Source: Caldifarciminota bacterium UBA2202
GTDB taxonomy: Bacteria > Hydrothermota > 32-111
Direction of reading: 5' to 3'
Assembly (NCBI GenBank): GCA_002327905.1
Contig: DCUY01000015.1
Coordinates: forward strand, 1 to 32,176
Length of the DNA stretch: 32,176 bases
Shown: positions 6,612 to 14,556 of the stretch, piece after piece
How the letters are laid out: every line of letters starts with the position of its first letter
Numbering within the stretch: position 1 is the stretch's first letter
Position numbers and translations under genes: made by a program
The notes under the pieces: generated by a model
The model's database searches: none
The model's input: the letters and a program-made list of their open reading frames with translations, nothing else
What the model was told of the DNA's origin: nothing

Positions 6612-9392
6612 ATGGATAAAATCATAGTCAAAGGCGCAAGGGTTCACAACCTCAAGTCAGTTAATTGCGAAATTCCTAAAAATAAATTTGTCATAGTCTC
6701 TGGAGTGAGCGGTAGCGGGAAATCATCATTTGCTTTTGACACACTTTATGCTGAAGGGCAGAGGCGGTATGTCGAGTCGCTCTCATCGTATGCGCGCCAG
6801 TTTCTCGGAGTTATGGAGAAGCCGGATGTTGATTTCATAGACGGGCTTTCACCTGCGATTTCAATTGAGCAGAGATCAATTTCCAAAAATCCCCGCTCCA
6901 CAATAGCCACTGTCACTGAAATATACGATTATCTGAGGGTTCTGTATGCAAGAGCGGGCGACATACGATGCTATAACTGCGGAAGGGAAGTGAAAAAAAT
7001 GTCTCTTGATGAAATTGTGAGCGACATACTCTCTTTTAAGGATGAAAAGATTCTGATCCTATCTCCGATTGTGAGAAGCAAGAAGGGGGAATTCAGGGAT
7101 ATCATAAGGAAGTATGTAAAGAGGGGATTCACCAGAATGGTGATAGACGGAAAGCAGATTAAAATAACTGAAGATGTGCAGATTGACAAAAACAAAGCGC
7201 ACTCGATAGAGCTTGTAATAGACAGATTGACAGTCACTCCTGAAGCAAAGAGGCGTTTGACCCAGTCAGCGGAACTCGCATTAAAAGAATCAGGCGGACT
7301 CGTGTATGTGCAGAATGAAGAGAATGAGAGAAAGGTGTACAATGAAACACTCGCTTGTCCGCACTGTTCAATCTCCTATGAAGAGATTACTCCGCGGTCA
7401 TTCTCATTCAATTCTCCCTACGGAGCATGTCCTGAATGCCACGGACTCGGAACTGTCATGGATATTGACGAGGAGAGCGTTATAGCTAACGGAGGTCTTT
7501 CAGTTCTTCAGGGGGCGATATCTCCGTGGGGCGACCCGTCAAGAAGGCAGGACCTGATAAAATTGGCAAAGAGAATGAAATTTGATTTGAATGCTCCGTA
7601 TGAAAAACTCTCTCCCGAAGTGAAGGATGTCTTGCTCAGAGGAGTCACAGAGGCAGACGAGACGAGGTGGGGAATTGATTTTAATTTTGAAAGCGTTCTG
7701 GATTATCTAAACAGAATGTACCTCTCAACTGATTCCGAATGGATGCAGTCAGAGGTTTCAAAATACACAATATTCGCCAAATGCCGCTACTGCGGCGGGT
7801 CTCGACTTAAAAAGGAATCATTGTCAGTTTATATCGGAGGAAAGAATATTTATGAGTCAGTCTCAATGGACATATCCTCCTCATTAAAATGGTTTTCAGG
7901 AGAATTGAAAATAGAAAAAGAGAAAGAAGGATTCGCCAATGAACTTATTTCGGATATTCTAAAGAAACTCTCATTTCTCAAAGATGTGGGTGTGGAGTAT
8001 CTGACTCTTGACAGGTCAATGGAATCGCTTTCAGGCGGAGAGGCGCAAAGGGTGCGTCTTGCAACACAGATCGGCTCCGGCCTGACAGATGTTCTCTATG
8101 TTCTTGACGAGCCGTCAATAGGCCTTCATCAGAGGGATGTTGGAAGACTTATTGAGACATTGAAAAAACTCAGGGACAAAGGCAACAGCATCATTGTTGT
8201 GGAGCATGACAGGCATTTCATAGAGGAGAGCGATTTTATAATTGATTTCGGCCTTCATGCTGGAAATAACGGAGGAGAGATAATATTTGCCGGAAGCTTC
8301 AATGACCTTTTAAAGAATGAAAAATCATTGACTGCGAAATACCTCTCAGGAAGAGAGAAAATATTCATAGACAGAACTCCGAGAAAGAGGGAGCCGGGTT
8401 ATGAAATTATTATAAGAAAGGCAAGCGAACATAACTTAAAAGATATAGATGTTACAATACCGCTTGGTTTGTTTGTCTGCATCACAGGAGTGTCAGGTAG
8501 CGGAAAGAGCACTCTTGTAAATGATATTCTCTTCAATGCTCTCAAAAAGCATTTTCGTCTGTCAAAAAAACAGCCCGGAGCCCACCAATCAATAGAGAAT
8601 ATTCATTTGATAGATAAGGTGATTGACATTGACCAAACTCCAATAGGAAGGACTCCGAGGTCCAATCCGGCGACTTACACGGGTGTCTTTACTCCTATAC
8701 GAGAACTTTATGCTGAGCTCAAAGAGGCAAAAATCAGAGGATACAAAGTGGGCAGATTCTCCTTCAATGTGAAGGGAGGAAGATGCGAAGCGTGCGAAGG
8801 AGACGGATATAAGAGAATTGAAATGTATTTTCTTCCTGATGTCTTCATAACATGCGATGTGTGCCATGGAAAGAGATTCAATGAAGAGACACTTCAGGTG
8901 AAATTCAAAAATAAAAATATTGCTGATGTGCTGAGTATGTCCGTCGATGAAGCTCTTGTTCATTTTGAAGGACTACCGAGAATAGAAAACAAGCTGAAGC
9001 TCTTGTCAGAGGTGGGTCTCGGATACATTAAGCTCGGACAGCCTGCCACATCATTGTCCGGAGGAGAGGCGCAGAGAATTAAGCTCGCGCGTGAATTGTC
9101 AAAGCAGGATACTGGAAGAACCTTGTATATTCTTGACGAACCGACAACAGGGCTTCATTTTCATGATGTGAAGATGCTTCTGAAAGTTCTTGACAGGCTC
9201 GTAAAAAAAGGTAATACTTTATTAGTTATAGAACATAATCTCGATGTTGTGAAATTTGCGGACTGGATAATCGACATGGGACCTGAAGGCGGAGACAAAG
9301 GCGGAGAGATAATAGTTCAGGGCACATTGGACCAGATTGTGTCATGCAGAGCATCACACACTGGACGATATTTAAAAAAGGAACGAGCATAA
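6612..9392 (+). CDS. uvrA: Excinuclease ABC subunit A
   Basis: UvrA is the damage-sensing ATPase of nucleotide excision repair and loads UvrB on lesions. The 926-residue length fits the family. The first Walker A is GVSGSGKSS (residues 31-39), followed by the UvrB-interaction region and CPHC/CPECHGLG zinc cysteines. The first signature is LSGGEAQRVRLATQ, with Walker B VLYVLDEPSIGLH. The second Walker A is GVSGSGKST near residue 630, followed by the zinc-finger pairs CEACEGDG and CDVCHGKRF. The second signature is LSGGEAQRIKLARE with LYILDEPTTGLH. All motifs are intact. It begins 3 bp after the serine recombinase gene. No ribosome binding site of its own is conspicuous, so coupling with the recombinase gene is likely. 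Confidence 0.98.
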   Translation: MDKIIVKGARVHNLKSVNCEIPKNKFVIVSGVSGSGKSSFAFDTLYAEGQRRYVESLSSYARQFLGVMEKPDVDFIDGLSPAISIEQRSISKNPRSTIATVTEIYDYLRVLYARAGDIRCYNCGREVKKMSLDEIVSDILSFKDEKILILSPIVRSKKGEFRDIIRKYVKRGFTRMVIDGKQIKITEDVQIDKNKAHSIELVIDRLTVTPEAKRRLTQSAELALKESGGLVYVQNEENERKVYNETLACPHCSISYEEITPRSFSFNSPYGACPECHGLGTVMDIDEESVIANGGLSVLQGAISPWGDPSRRQDLIKLAKRMKFDLNAPYEKLSPEVKDVLLRGVTEADETRWGIDFNFESVLDYLNRMYLSTDSEWMQSEVSKYTIFAKCRYCGGSRLKKESLSVYIGGKNIYESVSMDISSSLKWFSGELKIEKEKEGFANELISDILKKLSFLKDVGVEYLTLDRSMESLSGGEAQRVRLATQIGSGLTDVLYVLDEPSIGLHQRDVGRLIETLKKLRDKGNSIIVVEHDRHFIEESDFIIDFGLHAGNNGGEIIFAGSFNDLLKNEKSLTAKYLSGREKIFIDRTPRKREPGYEIIIRKASEHNLKDIDVTIPLGLFVCITGVSGSGKSTLVNDILFNALKKHFRLSKKQPGAHQSIENIHLIDKVIDIDQTPIGRTPRSNPATYTGVFTPIRELYAELKEAKIRGYKVGRFSFNVKGGRCEACEGDGYKRIEMYFLPDVFITCDVCHGKRFNEETLQVKFKNKNIADVLSMSVDEALVHFEGLPRIENKLKLLSEVGLGYIKLGQPATSLSGGEAQRIKLARELSKQDTGRTLYILDEPTTGLHFHDVKMLLKVLDRLVKKGNTLLVIEHNLDVVKFADWIIDMGPEGGDKGGEIIVQGTLDQIVSCRASHTGRYLKKERA

Positions 9393-9402
9393 GGAGGAAA
9401 CC

Positions 9403-9852
9403 ATGACTTCTGCTTTAGGTTGGCTCATCGTGGCAGTCATATTTTTCATTGTGGAGATACTTACACCGGTATTTCTGTTCAGTCTGTTTGCTACCGCCGC
9501 ATTCGTAGTCTCAGTATTTGCATTTTTCTTTCCGAACATGTTTTATGTGCAGGTTATTATATTCGCTCTGCTCTCATTCATACTGGTGATTTTTGTAAGA
9601 AAACTATTTCTCAAGTTCTTCAACAAGAATGACAAAAACGGAGCAAAGAGCAATGTGGATTCAATGATAGGAAAGAGATGCAGAGTTGTAGAGGAGATTG
9701 ATAATGAAAAAGACACAGGCATCGCTATTCTTGACGGAGTGAGATGGAGAGCCTTTGCAGAGAATAATGAAAAGATAGAGACTGGAAAATTTGTTGAGAT
9801 CATAAGAGTTGACGGCACAAAATTGACAGTGAGAAGCTATAATGAAAGTTAA
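9403..9852 (+). CDS. NfeD-like membrane protein (short type)
   Basis: The 149-residue protein has two or three closely packed membrane segments (about residues 6-70; GWLIVAVIFFIVEILTP is typical of NfeD proteins). A soluble C-terminal beta-barrel (OB-fold) of about 60 residues follows, with MIGKRCRVVEEI, then GIAILDGVRWRAFAE. Short NfeD proteins usually act with stomatin/flotillin (SPFH) partners in membrane microdomain or membrane protein quality control. No SPFH gene is present in this window. A strong AAGGAGG (9391-9397) precedes the ATG. The gene overlaps the following lipoprotein gene by 11 bp. The family call is based on the topology and the barrel sequence pattern. Confidence 0.8.
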   Translation: MTSALGWLIVAVIFFIVEILTPVFLFSLFATAAFVVSVFAFFFPNMFYVQVIIFALLSFILVIFVRKLFLKFFNKNDKNGAKSNVDSMIGKRCRVVEEIDNEKDTGIAILDGVRWRAFAENNEKIETGKFVEIIRVDGTKLTVRSYNES

Positions 9853-10255
9853 AGGAATTCTTTTAGCGGCATTCATTCTCATCACTTTTGCATCCTGCTC
9901 TCTATTGGAATCTCCGATTTTCAAAAGGGATGAAATACTGAAATCCGGGCAGATTTACTCAGATTCGCTGAATTTCGAAGTTGCCGGCACTTATTCAATT
10001 TATATTTCAAGTGATTATTCTTTGGATATATTCTTCTTTGACGCCAGAAAGGGATATGAGGTGTTCAGAGATTCAGGGATGCTTTATTCGGAATATATCT
10101 ATCAGCCTCTTTCTTATGCGAACAAAGCTTATGTTGATGAAGTGTTTCAGATATTTGAAAATAATAAAACCCTGTACTTTGTGATTGACAACAGAGATTA
10201 TGTATCAGCAAGCGACGGTGATGCGCTTTACTCGATTGAGATAAAAAAACTATAA
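9842..10255 (+). CDS. Small predicted lipoprotein, function unknown
   Basis: The 137-residue product has a lipoprotein signal peptide: basic start, hydrophobic core and a lipobox ending FASC with Cys19 as the lipidation site. The mature part (about 119 residues) is rich in Tyr, Ser and Asp and appears to be all beta (FEVAGTYSIYISSDYSLDIFFFD), like a small pre-peptidase or adhesin-type barrel. I do not recognise the family. It starts inside nfeD (11-bp overlap) with only a weak ribosome binding site, and it ends 10 bp before the ABC ATPase gene. The position suggests an envelope role, but nothing in the sequence identifies it. Confidence 0.7.
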   Translation: MKVKGILLAAFILITFASCSLLESPIFKRDEILKSGQIYSDSLNFEVAGTYSIYISSDYSLDIFFFDARKGYEVFRDSGMLYSEYIYQPLSYANKAYVDEVFQIFENNKTLYFVIDNRDYVSASDGDALYSIEIKKL

Positions 10256-10265
10256 GGAGAACTTT

Positions 10266-11324
10266 GTGTCAGAAGTAATACTTAAAAATGTAAGAAAGGT
10301 CTATCCTAACAGCATAGAAGCGGTGAAGGATGTCTCATTAACTATTGAGGACAAGGAGTTTATTGTCTTTGTCGGTCCGTCAGGATGCGGAAAATCCACT
10401 CTTTTGAGGTGCATCGCAGGACTTGAAGAAGTCACTTCGGGAGAGATTATCATTGGAAGACAGGTGGTGAATGACATACATCCGAAAGACAGGGACATTG
10501 CAATGGTATTTCAGAATTATGCTCTCTATCCTCACATGAATGTTTATAACAACATTGCATTCGGACTTAAAACAAGAGGTTATTCCAAGGATGAGATAGG
10601 AGCAAGAGTGCTGGAAGCAGTGAAGATTCTCGGCATTGAAGAGTACTTGAAGAGCAAACCGCGCGAACTCTCTGGCGGACAAAGGCAGAGAGTTGCGATT
10701 GGGCGAGCCATTGTGCGTCATCCCAAGGTCTTTCTGTTTGACGAGCCATTGTCAAATCTGGATGCTAAGATGAGAGTCTCTATGAGGGCTGAAATATCGC
10801 GTCTGCATAAAACACTCGGCGTGACAATGATATATGTGACGCATGACCAAACAGAGGCAATGACAATGGGAGATAGAATAGTTGTCATTGATAAAGGGGA
10901 GATAATGCAGGTCTCTGACCCGCACACACTCTATTTCAAGCCGGAGAATCTTTTTACGGGAACATTTATAGGATCTCCGCAGATGAACATATTCTCAGGC
11001 GCGGTAACATCGGGAAAATTCTTGTCTGAAAATCTTAATTTTTCATTTACGAAGCGCATACCTGATTTTCAGTCAGCGGCAGTCGGAGTGAGACCCGAGG
11101 ACATTTCTCTTACAAGCGGAAATATTGAAATTAAAGGTAGAGTGGAGCTTGCAGAGTCTCTCGGAGATGTTACATTTCTTCATTTGAATTTAAACAACCA
11201 GAGAGTAATAGTAAAAACCACTCTTGAAAAGAGATTCCAGATAAATGAGGAGATTTCCATTTTCCCCAATATTGAAAAGTTCCACATATTTAATTTGGAG
11301 GACGGCAAACGGATAGAGTTTTAG
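10266..11324 (+). CDS. ABC importer ATPase, MalK/UgpC/MsmK type
   Basis: The 352-residue protein is the nucleotide-binding subunit of a CUT1-type carbohydrate importer. The Walker A is GPSGCGKST (37-45), the Q-loop is MVFQNYALYPHM, the signature is LSGGQRQRVAIGRAI, the Walker B is VFLFDEPLSNLD and the H-loop is YVTHDQTEAMT. The C-terminal ~120 residues form a TOBE-type regulatory domain (GVRPEDISL). The start is GTG at 10266, with AAGGAG (10255-10260) five bases upstream. No permease or solute-binding protein gene lies nearby, so it probably serves one or several transporters encoded elsewhere, as MsmK-type ATPases do. Directly downstream are PTS permease subunits. Its stop codon TAG (11322-11324) abuts the unusual start region of the PTS IIC gene. 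Confidence 0.93.
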   Translation: MSEVILKNVRKVYPNSIEAVKDVSLTIEDKEFIVFVGPSGCGKSTLLRCIAGLEEVTSGEIIIGRQVVNDIHPKDRDIAMVFQNYALYPHMNVYNNIAFGLKTRGYSKDEIGARVLEAVKILGIEEYLKSKPRELSGGQRQRVAIGRAIVRHPKVFLFDEPLSNLDAKMRVSMRAEISRLHKTLGVTMIYVTHDQTEAMTMGDRIVVIDKGEIMQVSDPHTLYFKPENLFTGTFIGSPQMNIFSGAVTSGKFLSENLNFSFTKRIPDFQSAAVGVRPEDISLTSGNIEIKGRVELAESLGDVTFLHLNLNNQRVIVKTTLEKRFQINEEISIFPNIEKFHIFNLEDGKRIEF

Positions 11325-11326
11325 TA

Positions 11327-11929
11327 ATCTCCTTATCTTCGCTTCTTCTCCTTGACCTAAAGGTCTTTTACCATTCTCTGGTCTCTGAACCGGTCTTTCT
11401 CATTCCTCTGCTCTCTCTGCTCTTCAAAATAAATATTTCAAATGACATTATCATTATTATTGTGACATTTCAAATACTCTCTGCGGTCTCTCTCCAGATG
11501 GGCAAAGTCGTTCCGCCTGAATTTTCCACTGGAGCAGTTGTCTCTTTCATACTTCTTGTATTTTCAGGAATGCCATTATCCGTCTCCCTTCTTATGGGTT
11601 TATTCTCCTCTCTTGCAATGATACCTGTTTTTGAATTGAAGATAAGACTAAACAGAATAATGGGCAGAAGATTTGATTACAAAACAGCAGTTATTCTTTC
11701 AATATTTATCTCGTTTTTCATATATCTCTTTCTTCAGATATTCTTTTTATATGCATCTCCTCTTATAAAAAGCCAGCTCTCATTTGACAGCAAACTGGTG
11801 GTATTCTCTTTTCTTACACTGCCGTTTTTTTATGCAATAAGACTGAAGAGCAGGAATGAACCTCGTTATTTCATACTTGGAATCGCATTTGGAGGGATGC
11901 TCACATGGATAAATTTATTTTATTTCTGA
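11327..11929 (+). CDS. PTS mannose-family IIC-like permease subunit, start codon non-canonical or unresolved
   Basis: The frame encodes about 200 hydrophobic residues (at least five membrane segments). It fits mannose-family IIC proteins: LVSEPVFLIPLLSLLF corresponds to the ISRPLVAGPLIGLLLGD region, and MGKVVPPEFSTGAVVS to the IGAAVAPD region. The first standard start in frame is GTG at 11462, which has no ribosome binding site and would remove the conserved first 45 residues. The frame is open upstream to a stop at 11291-11293 but contains no ATG, GTG or TTG there. An ATC at 11327, two bases after the ABC-ATPase stop, is where the homologous protein would begin. Initiation at a rare codon, coupling or frameshifting from the upstream gene, or a sequence error are all possible. 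It overlaps the IID gene by 25 bp. The end coordinate is firm; the start is not. Confidence 0.65.
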   Translation: MSLSSLLLLDLKVFYHSLVSEPVFLIPLLSLLFKINISNDIIIIIVTFQILSAVSLQMGKVVPPEFSTGAVVSFILLVFSGMPLSVSLLMGLFSSLAMIPVFELKIRLNRIMGRRFDYKTAVILSIFISFFIYLFLQIFFLYASPLIKSQLSFDSKLVVFSFLTLPFFYAIRLKSRNEPRYFILGIAFGGMLTWINLFYF

Positions 11930-12537
11930 AATCCCTCATGCTCCAGTCGCTCTTTTCAAAGGATGATATGCAGAGGCACGGATTCAAATGTCTGACAAAC
12001 GGCTCTTTTGACGAGCATATTAATACTAATCCATTCTTTGCAACAGTCATCGCAGGCATAATTAAAAACAATCCTCAATCAGCGCAAAAAGTGCGTTTCA
12101 TTGCTCCGATAAGCGCAATGCTCGGGGATGACCTTTTCTGGAACCTATTAAAGCCTGTCACTCTATATTCGAGTTTGATACTCTTTCTGTTGTTTAAGAA
12201 TTGGCTGATAATCATTCCTCTTATTTTTTACAATATAATTATTTTTTTATTGAGGTATAAGGGTTTTGATTATGGAGCTTCAAAAGCCGACCGCATAAAG
12301 TTGCTTTACTGCGAATGGTACTTTAAAAAAGTGCAAAAGCCTCTTCATAGGGCAAAGGTTTTTCTCTTCGGCATACTTTCTGTTTTCCTTGTTCTGATGC
12401 TCATTAACTACTTGCAAAAACATATTTTATATGGTATTATATTAGGTTTGATATTAACTCTGTCCATTGCTTTGAAGAGCAGGGCATTTTTGCTGATAGG
12501 AGTGATTTTAATGCTTCTTAATTTAGCGAGATTATGA
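11905..12537 (+). CDS. PTS mannose-family IID-like permease subunit
   Basis: IID is the second membrane component of mannose-type phosphotransferase transporters and works with IIC. The match follows the family in order. LMLQSLFSKDDMQRHGF corresponds to LLQGSWNFERMQALGF. NTNPFFATVIAGII corresponds to NTQPFVAAPILGV. FIAPISAMLGDDLFWNLLKPV corresponds to MGPLAGVGDPIFWGTVRPV. YKGFDYGASKA corresponds to YYGVAYGYSKG. At 210 residues it is shorter than the roughly 270-280 of classical IID proteins. Three or four membrane segments lie in the C-terminal half. A GGAGG site (11891-11895) supports the ATG at 11905. The gene overlaps IIC and, by four bases, the HPr gene. No IIA or IIB component is present in the window. 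Confidence 0.75.
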   Translation: MDKFILFLKSLMLQSLFSKDDMQRHGFKCLTNGSFDEHINTNPFFATVIAGIIKNNPQSAQKVRFIAPISAMLGDDLFWNLLKPVTLYSSLILFLLFKNWLIIIPLIFYNIIIFLLRYKGFDYGASKADRIKLLYCEWYFKKVQKPLHRAKVFLFGILSVFLVLMLINYLQKHILYGIILGLILTLSIALKSRAFLLIGVILMLLNLARL

Positions 12538-12803
12538 TGTTAGAAAAAGAAATAACAGTAAAAAACAAGCTTGGAATTCATGCCCGTCCCGCCGCGTTGC
12601 TGGTGAAGAATGCAGGTCAATTTCAATCTAAAATAGAGATAAAGCGGGATGATATTATAGTTGACGGAAAATCAATAATGGGAGTCATGATGCTTGCCGC
12701 TGAGCAGGGAGCCACTCTGGTCTTTTCCATTGACGGAGAGGACGAACTGCAGGCAATGGATGCGATAGAAAAACTATTTGAAGAAAGGTTTTATGAAGAA
12801 TAA
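12534..12803 (+). CDS. ptsH: Phosphocarrier protein HPr
   Basis: HPr accepts phosphate from enzyme I and passes it to PTS IIA components in the cytoplasm. The 89-residue length is normal. The phosphorylated histidine is His16 in LGIHARPA. The regulatory serine position is also kept (Ser47 in DGKSIMGVMML), as in proteins subject to HPr kinase, though no such kinase gene is seen here. The ATG overlaps the stop of the IID gene (ATGATG; the second ATG at 12537 is an equally possible start). The 3' end overlaps the enzyme I gene by 11 bp. Confidence 0.96.
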   Translation: MMLEKEITVKNKLGIHARPAALLVKNAGQFQSKIEIKRDDIIVDGKSIMGVMMLAAEQGATLVFSIDGEDELQAMDAIEKLFEERFYEE

Positions 12804-14556
12804 AAATATAATTTTGAGAGGATATCCGGTTTCACCCGGACTGACAAAGGCGAAGGTGAAGATTTTAAAGAGCCAGACTGAAATTGTAGATATATATGAC
12901 ATTGAAAATGTCAATGAAGAGATAGACAGATTCATGAAGGCGGTTGAATCCGCGAAACTCGACTTGACGAATGTAAGGGACAAAATGAAAGAATCAATAG
13001 GCAATCAGTATGAAGATATTTTAGAGGCCCAGATTCTCGCTCTTGAAGACAAATCGGTTATTAAAAAGACAGTGGACAGGATAGCAGACACAAAGAAGAA
13101 TGCGGATTATGTGTACAAAAATGTGGTTTCTGACATTCTTAACAGCATGTCAAAGATTGATGACCCTTACCTTAAAGACAGGATATATGACATAAATGAT
13201 ATTCTTAACAGGGTTCTAAGGAAATTGAAGAAGAGGGACGAGAGGAGTCTGGATTCAAATGAACAGATTGTAATAGCCGCAGACAATATCACTCCGAGCG
13301 ACACTATAAATTTTGACAGAAAATTTGTAGTGGGGATAATTACTGAGGGCGGAGGAGCAACGAGCCATTCTTCAATAATGGCAAGAGCGATGAATATACC
13401 TTCAGTTGTAAATTTGAAGGGACTGCTTTCATCCGTAAAGGAAGGAGATACTCTGATAATTGACGGACATTCGGGAGTCATAGTCATTGACCCTGATGAA
13501 TCTTCATTGAAGGTATATAAAAAGAGAATGGAAGAATATAAAGCTTATGCTGAAGAACTGATGCGTGTAAGGAATGAAGAGCCCGTAACAATTGACGGAA
13601 GGAACATTGATGTTTCGGCGAATGTGGAGCTCATAGAAGAGGTGGATGAAGTAAAAAAATACGGAGGAAAGGGAGTGGGTCTTCTAAGAACGGAATTTCT
13701 CTTTCTTCTTGAAAACGGATTTCCTTCTGTTGAAAAACAAACGGAATTTTATTCAAAAATCTCCGAAAAACTCTTTCCCGACTCTTTGATTGTGCGCACA
13801 GTGGATATAGGCGGAGACAAACCCATTTTTGTCGACAGAAAAGAGGAGAACCCCTTCCTTGGGTACAGAGGAATAAGAGTATCTTTGGGGAATGACGATA
13901 TTTTGAGATATCAGCTGAGAGCAATTATGAAGGCGAGCAAAAAGGGAAATATTAAAATAATGCTTCCCATGGTTTCAAGAGTTGAAGAGGTGATAAAGAC
14001 AAAGACGGTTGTTGATGAAATTAAGAGGGAACTGTATAACGCGGAGGAGGATTTTGACAAAGATATAGAGGTGGGTATCATGGTTGAAGTCCCTTCAGCC
14101 GCCATAATGGCGCATGAATTTGCAAAGTATGTGGATTTCTTCTCAATAGGAACGAATGACCTTACGCAGTATACTCTTGCTGTTGACAGGAATAATGAGA
14201 GAGTAAATGACATATATGATTCTCTTGACCCGTCTGTTCTCAGTCTGATAAAAATGACAATAGACGCAGCACACGAAAACAATATCTGGACCGGGCTCTG
14301 CGGTGAGATGGCCGCCGACCCTATCGCTGTTCCTCTTCTTGTTGGGCTCGGAATCGACGAACTCTCAATGACTCCCGTGTTCATACCGGAGGTGAAGAAA
14401 ATAATCAGGGAGATATCATTTGAAGAATGCAAAGAGCTTGCGAAGACAGCCTTTTCAATGAGGTCTGGAGCGGCTGTGAGAAAATATATGAGAGATGTCT
14501 TTGCTGAAAGATTTCCCAATATGCATAAATATTTACAGGGAGATTTTAATGAATAA
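12793..14556 (+). CDS. ptsI: PTS enzyme I (phosphoenolpyruvate-protein phosphotransferase)
   Basis: Enzyme I takes phosphate from phosphoenolpyruvate and transfers it to HPr. I prefer the ATG at 12793 (587 residues), which has AAGAAAGG just upstream, over an in-frame TTG at 12778. The N-terminal HPr-binding domain is followed by the swivelling histidine motif GGGATSHSSIMARA with His192. The PEP-binding barrel shows VDIGGDKP, NPFLGYRGIR, IGTNDLTQYTLAVDR and the catalytic cysteine Cys503 in GLCGEMAADP. Everything needed for activity is present. It overlaps ptsH by 11 bp and the isomerase gene by 8 bp. With IIC and IID upstream, this is a mannose-type PTS cluster that lacks IIA and IIB. Confidence 0.96.
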   Translation: MKNKNIILRGYPVSPGLTKAKVKILKSQTEIVDIYDIENVNEEIDRFMKAVESAKLDLTNVRDKMKESIGNQYEDILEAQILALEDKSVIKKTVDRIADTKKNADYVYKNVVSDILNSMSKIDDPYLKDRIYDINDILNRVLRKLKKRDERSLDSNEQIVIAADNITPSDTINFDRKFVVGIITEGGGATSHSSIMARAMNIPSVVNLKGLLSSVKEGDTLIIDGHSGVIVIDPDESSLKVYKKRMEEYKAYAEELMRVRNEEPVTIDGRNIDVSANVELIEEVDEVKKYGGKGVGLLRTEFLFLLENGFPSVEKQTEFYSKISEKLFPDSLIVRTVDIGGDKPIFVDRKEENPFLGYRGIRVSLGNDDILRYQLRAIMKASKKGNIKIMLPMVSRVEEVIKTKTVVDEIKRELYNAEEDFDKDIEVGIMVEVPSAAIMAHEFAKYVDFFSIGTNDLTQYTLAVDRNNERVNDIYDSLDPSVLSLIKMTIDAAHENNIWTGLCGEMAADPIAVPLLVGLGIDELSMTPVFIPEVKKIIREISFEECKELAKTAFSMRSGAAVRKYMRDVFAERFPNMHKYLQGDFNE

